In this document: in pieces, positions 51,500-63,400 of the stretch
Numbering within the stretch: the stretch's first letter is position 1
How the letters are laid out: every line of letters begins with the position of its first letter
From: Dendrocalamus latiflorus
Taxonomy: Eukaryota > Streptophyta > Magnoliopsida > Poales > Poaceae
Direction of reading: 5' to 3'
NCBI GenBank assembly: GCA_017311315.1
Contig: CM029640.1
Span: 10,942,640-11,006,639, forward strand
DNA: 64,000 nt
Made by a program: the position numbers and the translations under genes
Notes under the pieces: generated by a model
The model's database searches: none
What the model was told of the DNA's origin: nothing
Seen by the model: only the letters and a program-made list of their open reading frames with translations

Positions 51500-54400
51500 T
51501 AGTCAGTTAGGGCTAAATCCTTACGTATTGTTAAATGTTTTCCTTCAGAAATTTTGGCATGAAATAGAAGCAACCAGGGATAATTTAGTTTTGCAAGATT
51601 AAGCATAATTTTTAGAAGCAAGGCAACTGAATGACTCATATGAACATTTTAATCATATCTGGGTTCCTTGTTTTTTGTTTAGCTTCATTAACTTTGTTAG
51701 GTCTTCAATATGAAACTATTCAAGGCCTCTTTGATTCAAAGGAATTTCAGAAGACAATTTGGAGGAATTCAATTTAAAGGAAAAATTCCTATGAGAGGTG
51801 TTTTGTTTGTATGATTGCTTTAAAAGAATTTTATAGGATAGGAAAAATTACTATAATTTTTTGAGGAATTCTAGCATGAGATCTAACCTCATGTTACCAA
51901 TTCCTTTGAGAGTTCTAATGCACCTTCTCTCTTCCTCTCAACACTCTCTTGTGCTAATCAATTAATATTTAATCTCAAAATTCCTGTATTTTCCTGTGAG
52001 GCATCAAACACATCTTTTGAACAATTCCTATGGTTTTATTTTCTTCGGGATTTAAGAAATCACAACATTTTAATTCTGCATTGTTCCTATTCCTGCGTTT
52101 CAAAAAGATCCTCAATGTAATTTTATTTTCAGGACTTGGGCTTTTGTGACTTCCTAGAGTTTCAATTTTGCATGTTTGTGTAGGCTCTAACTTTCTATAT
52201 GAAAGCAACATTCAATGATATAAAGTTTATATGAAAATTTATTGATGTTTTTATTTGTTTGGCCTCATTCATCACATGTTCTCTCCTACACTTATAAATA
52301 AGGAAAAAGTCTATTTGTTAACCTTGAACTATTGGCTTATTCCGAAAAACAACCTTCATTTTCAAAACCATCCACTTTGCATCCTCAAACTATTAAGACT
52401 GCTCACTTCTTCACCCCCTAGACTGTATTCATGAGTTTTTCGCTACGTTGTGATCATATCACTCATATTGGCTTACTGGCATCCTAATAGGCAAGTTTAT
52501 GTTAATATGTCATCCTAATTAGCAAAAACAAATTAAAAAATAAAAAGTATATTTAAAACTTGGAGCCCGCATTTCATACCCAAATAACTCTTCTTCCTCC
52601 TCCCTCAACATAAGCTTGACCACTCGGATGTCACGTCAACCAACATCAATGATGTGGCTATCAATATGATGAAAGCTGCTCAAGAAACCAGACTAGGGAT
52701 GAAAGTGTATGGACATTTTTTTTCTCTTCCTATTGATTTTATAACATTCTTAATACTTATACCACTAAAAATTATGCCTTAAATTTAAAACGGAGAGAGC
52801 GACAGGTACATAGGAACTAAAATTCACAATGTTTAAAGAATTAAGGAATTCAACACACAAGATGTGCATCGATCTTAGGGCTGATGCCAAATAAAGCTGC
52901 TCCCTAGCCAATCCAGTTCATCTGTCCATGTATCACGTGGGCCTGAAACAAAAAAAAAACACGACGCACATCATCCGGCGGTACGTTCGTACGTGTTACA
53001 TCGATCTCAGGGCTGATGCCAAACAAAGCTGCTCGCTACCAACCCTAGTTCACATAATCAATCGGTACGTTCGTACGTGTTGGCAATGTGCCGTTGGGCT
53101 GGTGTCTGACATGCGCACGTCCTGCGTTTTCACACGCTCCGTTTAGGACACATGTCTAAGTACCAAAGCAGGTTATACGGTGTCGGTGTACATTAAAAGA
53201 GCTCATGAGTTTGTGCTTTACACGAATTCATATTTACCAGTTCAGCTTCAACTTCCCTGTAGCTCAGGACAGCCATGTTTATAGAGAAACATTGCAACCT
53301 TCGTGGCGTATATAGTTGTGAAACCGTACTTCTTTCGGATTTTAAATCCTGTAGCCAGTGCTCTGTTTCTAGACTATAAGAAGGCAAGGGTAACATGTCA
53401 ATATATGGTTGCACTGATGAATCTCGTAAAAGAAGAAAAGGAGGCCTTCTAATTTATTTCTGTTTCAGAGTATTACATATTTTCAGTACACGATTAGAAG
53501 GCTCACAAGAGTGGAAAGTCAAAAGCTGAGTTTGCGACATAAGGATATCATCCTACAAAAGTCATGGCTACCATGGCAACAACATCAAATTCGCAACTAC
53601 TGTACAACAATCTTGTTAAGTTAATTTCGATACCGCTCATCCATTTTCCTTCTTTTTTATCTCCTGCCTAGTTCAACTGAAAGAATGTGAATGTGAGGAG
53701 CTGATGCTTGCGATACTTCATGGTGAGGTGGTGAGGCCGTGAGGATACCACTGAGGGCCTAGAGTACTGTCCGATGGTTTTGACCTGGCAATGCCGCGCG
53801 ATGGTTGTTTAGGTTTTAGCTTTTGATTTTTTTTTATTTCTAATTTTTAGTTTTTTTACTTTCATCTTTTTCTAGCATTTTTTTTATATTATCTGTGTTA
53901 AAATAACCTATTTTTTATTTTTAAAATTTTTAATTTTTAATTACACTAAAATAAACATGTCTCCAAACAGTACCGCACACTAAAAAAACCCACTTGAGCG
54001 GGGCAGCTTCGTTCTTCGAACCCGAAACGAGAAAAAGGAATCACGCAAGCTGTCAGCCAATCAGATTAATTTTTTATTTCTTTCCGGGCGAAAATTGCTA
54101 CATGCACTCGAAAAAGGCTACAGAAAATTTAAAAGGCCTTATACTGCTACATGTAGACAACAATATACCAAGATTAAACTCCAACTTGACGGTTTCAACT
54201 TGCCTGAACTCTATTCCATGACTTGACTCCATATTAGACATCAACCCACACTCTACCTCAGCAACTGTTCCAAAGCTAGGTTCACCAACACCATAGCATG
54301 TGTCGCTCGACACATGCCCTGACGTCGTACTACGCCATATATGTCAATGATGGCAGCAAGCATGATTACTCTTCAGAATTTTGCTATTTGAAAGTGAAGG
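51500..54400. other. intergenic AT-rich sequence with small repeats
   Basis: No gene is recognised. It includes a probable MITE (51722-52115), repetitive sequence starting GTCTATTTGTTAACCTTGAACTATTGG (52310), and a direct repeat CATCGAT...AGGGCTGATGCCAAA(T/C)AAAGCTGCTC at about 52867 and 53000, each followed by a TACGTTCGTACGTGTT segment or a related flank. Confidence 0.4.
51722..52115. mobile_element. probable Tourist-like MITE (degraded)
   Basis: The left part AAGGCCTCTTTGATTCAAAGGAATTTC is weakly inverted at the right (TTGAGGATCTTTTTGAAACGCAGGAATAGG, read in reverse from about 52115). Similar inner pairs are AGGAATTCTAGCATGAG and related AT-rich sequence. The TSD is unclear. Confidence 0.45.
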
Positions 54401-54435
54401 TTTTCTCCAATTTTAATTTGAGACAAAGGATTTGA

Positions 54436-54840
54436 GTGCAACAAGGAGCATATTTTTGCCGTAGATACTACAACGTTTATCTAGTTGTCATAACTCGATA
54501 CGATGATGAGGACATCCCTTCCATGGATACAACTCAGCCACAGCAAGTGTTACAAGGACCACTCACTCGAGCTCGTGCTCGTCAACTTAATTACCAGGTG
54601 AATTCATTCCTAGGTTCATGTATTACTGAGAATAGACCGCTACCTAATGCAAGTGATTTAATTGTGCTTAGGAACCTGGGAAAGGATGAAGGAGAGGGAC
54701 ATGGAGTCATGGACATGCCTGGATGGAATAATGGAGTTCACCACGTCACTTTGGGGCCAAGCCAAATAAGAATTCGAGTTGGACACGTTCTGGAATCAGA
54801 TTTGGACTGCTGCGATGGTACCAAGTTCAAACGGGCATAA
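54436..54840 (+). pseudogene. gypsy polyprotein C-terminal tail
   Basis: The frame reads DDEDIPSMDTT, QGPLTRARARQLNYQVNSFL and LPNASDLIVLRNLGKDEGE. The acidic DED-I-P block followed by TRARAR-x-LNxQVNSFL is the usual C-terminal tail of grass gypsy pol. A homologous tail is at about 39925-40080 (RARTKKINQQVNSLL). Upstream pol is absent. Its end overlaps LTR-like sequence, and the true stop is unclear. Confidence 0.7.
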
Positions 54841-55560
54841 CTTCCTCATACGAACTCCGATTGGGACGTTCTTGTACTTCATGGAAAGCTTAGGAAGTCT
54901 ATTTTCCAACGGATCCAACCTCATCTTCAAATTCCATCTGAGCCGGCCGCAATCATCAAAAGACTCCACATTGGTTTCTGAGTCCGAGTCAAAAAAGGTG
55001 CTGCGCCACCTCCACTTGGGCCAATGGGCCTTGTAACCCTAGGGCGTGCCCTTGGACGCCCCCCTGGTCGTTCTCCCTATAAAGGGGCCGCCGCCTCCGT
55101 TGCTAAGACTTGGATTTCGTTAAGTTTAGGTTTAGCCATTGTGCAAACTTTTGTTCTTCAGTTGTGTCGGACGACCACCTGTCAAGACATCTTCGGAATC
55201 CCAACTTTGTTATTCGCAATACAATTTGTGCTTCATTCATATCTGCAATATCAGATTGCCTACATCTTATTCTTGCTAGTTCTTCGATTGCTCGCAGGGA
55301 TTGAACTTCGTGTTCAGGTTGATCGCGCTTCTAGCAAGATCAATAACATCTCGGAGTTGGTTCAGCGATTGCTAAGGCGCAAGCGTCGTCGTACGGTTGT
55401 AGTCGGATCGTGAGGGTCATCTGCACCGAAATCGATAGTTATCAATCTCATCGAAAGATCGGGCACCTCGTTTCCATCAAGGGGTCTACTACAGATTACA
55501 CTCCACTAACGGCACAAGAGTTCTTTTCATCCAGACAGTTTTACAGGAGCAGTTTCAACC
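54690..55560 (+). repeat. gypsy LTR fragment
   Basis: It contains AACGGGCATAACTTCCTCATACGAACTCCGA and TTCTTGTACTTCATGGAAAGCTT, common near the start of such LTRs, then a promoter-like CCTATAAAGGGGCCG (55076) and a transcribed leader region with ACTTCGTGTTCAGGTTGATCGCG. Exact ends were not found. Confidence 0.55.
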
Positions 55561-56041
55561 ATATATATTATGGAATTTAACTACCTTTGAAGTTGGTAGT
55601 TTGATGTACGTGATAGCCACACGTGTAAGTTGCTTTCTCAATAAGCGTTATTTGCTAAGTTTTGTGTTGTAGATGGAGCAAGTCAGATTCTACAAGATGA
55701 GTTCTTCGCTATCTATCCAGCGCCACAGGTGATGTTTTGACTTATACCATTTGATGATTGAGCATTTATTTTAGAAGGTCATTTGATAATCAGACTTTAG
55801 TGGGGTTAGAAACTATTGAAGACTCATATCTATTCGTCTGCTTGTTGATAGTTGTGTGTTTAGTTCTGTTGGTGGTTTACTCAATTTTGCTCCGCAAGAA
55901 GTGTTTGGATAAGATTATTCTAGTCTTTCTTGTTGAAGATTAATTCGATGGACTTTCGATGCATAAGGTGTGGTGATAAAGACTTGCTTTGAGGAGATTT
56001 GATTTTCGACTACAGGAACGAATTCATCTCAAGATAAAGAT

Positions 56042-56335
56042 TGTTAAAGTGTGATCCAAATTCTTTGTTGTGTCCATACTGGACACTGCACCAGACGTGA
56101 CACTGAGCAGTGCATGCGCCAAGCTATGTCAGACATGGTAATAGCTGGCGCATCCAACTCTGATTTGGTTTCCTTTTCTGTTCGAGACTCTGATTCCTAG
56201 ACTATAAATATACCCCTATAGTCTATAGGAAGAAGAAGAGATTCATTGTAATATCTCCTCACATAGCAAATTTTATCTTCGTGCGTCCATAGTTTTTCCC
56301 GTAAAATTTTTTTATGTTAAATCTGTGTATTCATT
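56042..56335 (+). repeat. third copy of the copia II LTR family
   Basis: It starts TGTTAAAGTGTGATCC after AAGAT and aligns with both copia II LTRs (GGACACT, CCAACTCTGATTTGGTTTCC, CTATAAATATACCCC, TCATTGTAATATCTCC, CCATAGTTTTTCCCGTAA). The sequence just upstream (GGACTTTCGATGCATAAGGTGTG, 55949) matches the region before the copia II 3' LTR (50779), so this is the 3' end of a related element. Its pol is not recognisable. Confidence 0.75.
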
Positions 56336-56367
56336 CTTTTGATCTTCTAGCTGTTCTGTGCCTTTTA

Positions 56368-56767
56368 GAGCAACTCCAGCAGGGCTCCTACTTGAGCCCT
56401 CATCCTACTTTTGAGGGCCGAGGGGCAAAAAACTCACTCCAGCAGGGCCCCTACTTGAGCCCTCAAAATAGGGGGCCCTCAAATCTCCCCCTCGAGCCCT
56501 CATTCCTGGGGGGTCTGGAGTGAGCCCCTACTTTTGAGGGCTCAAGTAGGGGCCCTGCTGGAGTGAGTTTTTTGCCCCTCGGCCCTCAAAAGTAGGATGA
56601 GGATGAGGGTGGGTCCTATGTGTCATCCCCTCTAAGAATGAATTTGAGGGTCCTGTTTTGAGGGCTCCTGCTGGAGTGTAGCCCAAAAAATAGAGCCCTT
56701 AAAAATAGGGAGAGCCCTCAAATAAAAAGTAGGGACCCTGTTTTGAGGGCTACTGCTGGAGTTGCTC
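56368..56767. mobile_element. Tourist-like MITE, TSD TTA, with a large internal hairpin
   Basis: A 400 bp element with ends GAGCAACTCCAGCAG...CTGCTGGAGTTGCTC, perfectly inverted over 15 bases, and TTA on both sides (56365-56367, 56768-56770). The interior contains a long palindrome: GGGCCCCTACTTGAGCCCTCAAAA (from about 56446) is inverted near 56530-56562, and a wider arm reaches GAGGGCCGAGGGGCAAAAAACTCACTCCAGCAGGG (56412). It has no coding content. Confidence 0.92.
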
Positions 56768-56770
56768 TTA

Positions 56771-57861
56771 TAACAACTAATTGTGGTCTGTGTAGTTTAC
56801 TTTGTATTAATTTATGCAGATCGACTAAACTATCGTAATAAATGTGGTCTGTGTAATTTACTCTGTATTAATTCACGCAGATCTACAGATCGACTACGTG
56901 ATCTTATCTATAATTATTGGCGATCTGTCTGTTTCTTCCAAAGCATGATGGGGAGCAAAAAAAATTTTGAGATGCGCGGAGGAGCATATCGTCATCTACG
57001 ATGGGCAAAAATGTCATTTTATTCTTGGCAGACCTGTATATAACGGAGGAAAGCTGCAGTCTACGACCCACACAACACAAACCAGTGCAATCCAATCATA
57101 TCTCTCTCTCTGACATCTTCTGCTGCTGGTATGGTTCTGCTCTATGATTTCTTCATTGAGTACTTTCTTCTCTGGCACCATTGATGTGGTAACAAGATCA
57201 TTGCTATTCGCTTTCAACTTGCATGTATTAAGGGATAATTAGTCTGATAGGGATTTGATTGGCGGACCAAGAACTTTTAGACGTGATTAGACCACAAGAT
57301 GAAATAGCTCGACGTTTATTTACCGTTACAAATATATAATGAGTTGTAAATTGGCTTAACTAATACTAGCACTAACATAGTTTCCAGAAATCAGGGATTC
57401 AACTGAACCTCCATGCACTAAGGAAATCTGCCCATGGGTTTAAGGGAGAACATTTCCTGTGTATCACTATCAGCTACGCAAGAGAGTTCGTGTAGTCACA
57501 TAAAGATGGCGGTGCGAAATTGTGATAGCTAGTTAAATAGCTTGTGCAATAGCGCACGACAGTTTCGAACGATTAGCTATTTTAGCTACCAGTAATTTAA
57601 TGAATATATGTGAATTTCGAGCTTAAAGCCAATGTCTATCTTAATTACGACTGGTTGGTATCCTACAAGACAGCAAAAATGTGAAAGGAAGATTCCATTG
57701 TCACGGTGTAGAATTCATGGGTCTAATATACATTTCCGTCCTACATATATACGTTACACTGTAATTTGTATCTCAAATCTATTTTCACAACTTTACTTCG
57801 AAAGAAGAGACACAAAATAACTATGTAGCGGTGACAATTTCCCCGCGGGGAAATTCCCTAA
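56771..57861. other. intergenic; possible promoter near 57037
   Basis: A TATATAA (57037) followed by CACACAACACAAACC and a CT-rich leader (ATCATATCTCTCTCTCTGACATC) ending in CTGCTGCTGGTATGG looks like a plant promoter, 5' leader and intron start. I could not link it to a coding region downstream. Two near-identical AAATGTGGTCTGTGTA(A/G)TTTACTCTGTATTAATT segments lie at 56780 and 56840. Confidence 0.3.
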
Positions 57862-57979
57862 GGCTTTGTTTGGAAGACTTATTTCCAGTCGGTATTTATG
57901 TGGATGGTTAGAATTTTAGTTTAAAATCTCCATCTATCCACATAGATTCCGACAGAAAATGAGCTACCCAAACAAGCTC
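57862..57979. mobile_element. 118 bp Tourist-like MITE, TSD TAA
   Basis: Ends GGCTTTGTTTGG...CCAAACAAGCTC, flanked by TAA at 57859-57861 and 57980-57982. Inner inverted segments (CCACATA and TATGTGG, GTCGG) pair, so the unit folds into a hairpin. Confidence 0.8.
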
Positions 57980-58011
57980 TAAAAGGAGCGGGGCCAAAAC
58001 ACTTTCAGCGG

Positions 58012-58728
58012 CAGGGGCGGATTTAATGGTATTCCTGGGTATTCCCGGGAATACCCAACTTTTTTGGTGTAATTCTTAGTATATATGTATGTATACTTAT
58101 ATATATAAATGTATAATGATGTATTCTGTGATATTTTCGCTATTCTAGCCCACAACGGCCCAAAAAACAGCCTATTGGCCTGGCTCCCATCCTCTCCGAG
58201 CTGCGACGGCTGCCTCCTGATTCCTGAATCCCAATTCTCAAACCCTAGCTGCGGGCTGTTCCGATTCCTGCGGCTGTTCGGCACTTCGGCGCCTGACCAA
58301 GCTGCTGAACGAGCTCCACCTCTACCAGCGCCAGCGCGAGGACGCCGTGAACTCTCTCGCCTACGAGGCCAATAGGCCGCCAGGCCAGCAGCGCTCTGCC
58401 TTTGCAGGCTGCAGCTGTGAGCTGTCCCCTGTCCAGAGGATAACAATGCAAGGTGAGTTGTTGAGTATTGAGTATTGACTTGTACGCACAACGCACTATT
58501 GCTTGATGATTTACTGATTTAGAGTCATGTACAATTACAACGCTATTAGTATCGGTTGATTTGAGGACTTTGTGGGATAGAGCAGCAAAGACAAGGAAGG
58601 TGGAGTTAGGTTCTACATCAGTGCCGCAACCAGTTACTATGGAGAGTGATGCCCAGCCTCAAAATCCAATTGTTCAAACTGTTGTGAGAGTGGGAATACC
58701 CAAGGTTGAAATCCTGGCTCCGCCACTG
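58012..58728. mobile_element. non-autonomous hAT element with perfect 8 bp TSD, carrying a host gene fragment
   Basis: It starts CAGGGGCGGATTT and ends CTCCGCCACTG, flanked by the perfect 8 bp duplication TTCAGCGG (58004-58011, 58729-58736). At 717 bp it has no transposase core. The subterminal GGGTATTCCCGGGAATACCC (58046) is a perfect palindrome, and GGGAATACCC recurs near the other end (58692). The interior holds a LOB-domain-like exon piece (58274-58373). Confidence 0.92.
58274..58373 (+). pseudogene. captured LOB-domain (LBD) gene fragment
   Basis: The plus strand reads LFGTSA (58274-58291), then with a small frame change LTKLLNELHLYQ, RQREDAVNSLAYEAN (58293-58373). LOB-domain proteins have a GAS block (FGASNVTKLL) followed by a KLLNEL..-QREDAVNSLAYEA stretch, so this covers the GAS block and the segment after it. 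The fragment has an RQ insertion next to QREDA and one or more lost bases in the GAS block. The zinc-finger C block and the leucine-zipper end are absent. LBD proteins are plant transcription factors of organ boundaries; this piece cannot act as one. Confidence 0.8.
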
Positions 58729-58736
58729 TTCAGCGG

Positions 58737-60047
<1,311 letters not shown>

Positions 60048-60431
60048 GTTAGCCTAGTTAATCCTGTCGCATTGTTCAGTTAGATAGTTTCTTCAGTTAG
60101 CAAATAACAGTTTGTGTCTGTGCCTGTACAGCACGAACCAGTCTTTACTTTCAGTTAGTTTAGCCGTAGTTTTAGGCAGCTGGGATCTAAACGTGGGATG
60201 GCACGTTGTGGTGGTCGTTAGCTGCATGTAAGGAGATTGAGGCTTGAGGGTCTGTGGACTGGCACAGCCGGAATACTCGGTCCAAGATCCAAGTTTAGTT
60301 GAGGTTAGTTTGTAACCGAGAACAAAAAGAAGTGATAGAGAAAATGTGGAGAAGTTGAACACCACGCAAAAACACTTGTCTCCATCAATAGTTCAGTTTT
60401 GTAAAAGAGCTGCCATTGTTTGGAAACAACA
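60048..60431 (+). repeat. 5' LTR of copia III (probable)
   Basis: The end is well placed: CAACA just before AG and the primer-binding site TGGTATCAGAGC at 60434-60445, complementary to initiator Met-tRNA. The start TGTTAGCCTAG at 60048 is the best TG candidate (60045 is also possible), giving about 384 bp. The 3' LTR is beyond the window, so the start cannot be verified. Confidence 0.7.
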
Positions 60432-60433
60432 AG

Positions 60434-60445
60434 TGGTATCAGAGC
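60434..60445 (+). promoter_or_regulatory. Met-tRNA primer-binding site of copia III
   Basis: TGGTATCAGAGC is a perfect copia primer-binding site, two bases after the LTR end and 25 bases before the gag-pol start codon. Confidence 0.9.
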
Positions 60446-60470
60446 TCAAGCAATCAAGGCTTTGGCGATC

Positions 60471-63400
60471 ATGGTTGGGACTCCACCACCGGCGGCCAGG
60501 TCTGCGTCGAGGTCCATGACTCCCCAGCGTAGGCCTTCGCTGAGTCGTGGACGGAGCAGGATCAGAAGGGGCGGTGGTGAGATCGTGGTGCGGGAGATCG
60601 TGAGGGAAGGCGGCGGCGGCGGTGCTGTCTCGTACCCGCCTCTCACGAAAACCAACTACACTGAGTGGGCCATCCTGATGCGGGTGCAGCTCCAGGGCGC
60701 TGGTCTCTGGGAGGCCGTCGACACGGGCGACGCGCCGGAGCGACAGGAACGACAGGCACTGGGCGCCATCCTGCGCTCTGTCCCACCGGAGATGGTGCCG
60801 GTGCTCGCCGCCAAGGACAACGCGAAGGCGGCCTGGGACACGATCAAAACCATGCGCATCGGCGTGGATCGCGTCCGCGAGGCGCGCCGTCAGAGGCTCC
60901 GCAAGGAGTTCGACAACCTGGCATTCAAGGGCGGGGAGGCAGTCGAGGACTTTGCCCTGCGCATGTCAGGCATCGTCAGCGAGCTGCAATCGCTAGGCGA
61001 TAGCACGACGGAGCTCGACGCCGTGCAGAAACTCTTGCGCGTCGTGCCATCACGGTACGCGCAGATGGCGTGCTCCATCGAGACGCTCCTGGACCTCAAG
61101 GACATGTCCATAGAGGAGCTGAGCGGACGTCTCGCTGCATCAGAGGGGCGAGGCGAACCGGAGCAGGATGGGGGCGGCCGACTACTTCTCACAGAGGAGG
61201 AATGGCGCGCTCGTCAGTCAAGCCGACATCCTGGAGAGGGCTCGTCTAGCAGCGGCGGCAGGCAGCATGACAAGGGCAAGAAGCTACAAGGCCGCCCATC
61301 AGGCACTGGTGGCGGCGGCAAGAATGACGGGGGCAGCGGCAAGCCACCGCGGCGCCCCGGCAAGTGCAACTACTGCGGCATAGAGGGTCACTGGGCGCGC
61401 GAATGCCGCAAGGCCAAGCGCGAGCGCGGTGACCAAGGCAAGCGCGAGGAGGCCCATCTGTCGCAAGGACAAGAGGAGGAGGGGTCGGCGGCGTTGCTGA
61501 TGGCTGTTGCGGGCGATGTCACGGCTGATGTCCAAGCCGCGCCCGCTGCGCCCGCGCCAGAAGCCGGTGTGCAGCATGTCTTCTTGAACGAAGAACGAGT
61601 CGTGCCCACGCCAACTGCTGACGGTCGTTGGTTCCTGGACACCGGAGCTAGCAATCACATGACCGGGAACCGAGTGGCATTCACCGAAATCGACGAACGA
61701 ATCAAAGGTACGGTCAAGTTTGGTGATGGCTCGATGGTTGACATCCAGGGGCGTGGTTCTATTCTGTTCCAGTGCAGGAACAGTGAGCACAAGGTTCTGA
61801 CAGAGGTTTACTATATTCCTCGACTCAAGAGCAGTATCATCTCGCTAGGGCAGCTAGCTGAGGTGGGTGTCAAGACCGTGATTGAGGAGGATGAGATGCT
61901 GTTGTACGATCGCCGCCGTGTTATGCTAGCCAAGGTCAAGCGGATGAGAAATAGACTGTATTCTGTGACACTGAATCCAGCGAAACCTGTCTGTTTGTTG
62001 GCGCAAGCGGGAGATGTGGCGTGGCGCTGGCATGCGCGCTACGGCCACCTGCACTTCCGTGGTCTCCACGACCTCACTGTCAAGGACATGGTGAGAGGTG
62101 TCCCGGCGATAAACCGCCACGAGCAGTTCTGCGAGGGATGCGCACTCGGTAAGCAACACCGTACGCCATTCCCTCGCGCCGCGGCATACCGCGCGGAGGA
62201 GCGCCTGGAACTCACCCACGGGGATCTCTGCGGCCCCATCGCCCCAGCAACTCTGGCTGGCAACCGGTACTTTCTTCTCGTCGTCGACGACGCGAGCAGA
62301 TACATGTGGGTGGAGATGCTGAGAAGCAAGGATGAAGCTCTGAAGTTTTTCAAGAAGATCAAAGCATTGGCTGAAAATGAGTCTGGTCTCAGAATGAAGA
62401 CATTCAGAACTGACCGCGGTGGTGAATTCATATCAACTGAGTTCACTGAATTCTGCATCGAGCATGGTCTGCGCCGACACACCACAGCCCCCTACTCACC
62501 ACAACAAAATGGTGTTGTAGAACGCCGGAATCAGACGGTCGTTGAGATGGCCAGGTGCATGATGAAGAGTATGGCAGTACCGACAGTGTTCTGGGCTGAG
62601 GCGATCAAGGTAGCTGTTCATGTTCTGAATCGATCACCAACGCGTGCTCTGCAGGGCGTCACACCATATGAGGTCTGGCACAAGAAAAAGCCAAATGTGA
62701 GCTACCTACGGACTTTCGGCTGTGTGGCTCATGTCAAGGTTGTAGGGCCTGGTGTGAAGAAGCTGGACGACAGGTCAGTGGCCATGGTATTTGTCGGGTA
62801 TGAGGATGGCGCGAAAGCATATCGCGTTTACAATCCAGCCACGAAGCGTCTTCACATTACCAGAGATGTGATTTTCGAAGAAGAGCGGCAGTGGGACTGG
62901 GCAGCAACTGGAGTAGAGCTGGCGCAGTCAAGGGAATTTGTCGTCGTTTACAACGATGATGAAGAGCAGGTGCGTGGACCATCTCCTGAATCAGCACCTG
63001 TAGCTCAGCCGCACACACCTGACAGAGAGGCAGCAGCAGCTCCGGGCAGCAGTGACTCTCGGAGGACCAACCCAGATGATGGACCAGATTCAGACACTGA
63101 AGAGGTTGGTCCTGCACTAGGGGGTGAGGAGGCTCCGACAGCTGGGCCGACCCAAGGCCATCCGATGCAAACACGGGCAAGGGACGGGATTGTAAAACCC
63201 AACCCAAAATACACTGATGAGGATTACGATTGCAGTTTTCTCGCTGCCGAAGAACCTGCCACTGTCGATGAGGCTCTCAGTACACCGGCATGGAAGAAGG
63301 CAATGGATGAGGAGATGAGTTCGATTGTTGAAAATCAGACATGGGAACTAACTACCCTTCCACCAGGCCACCGAGCAATCGGACTGAAATGGGTCTACAA

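Noticed and set aside
57030..57220. Host gene promoter and first exon
   Set aside because: TATA and CT-rich leader are plausible but no coding continuation was found, so it is kept only as a note in the intergenic entry.
58109..58491. Longer frames across the hAT interior (88 and 170 codons)
   Set aside because: Different frame or strand from the LOB-domain match; they run into the element ends without a domain.
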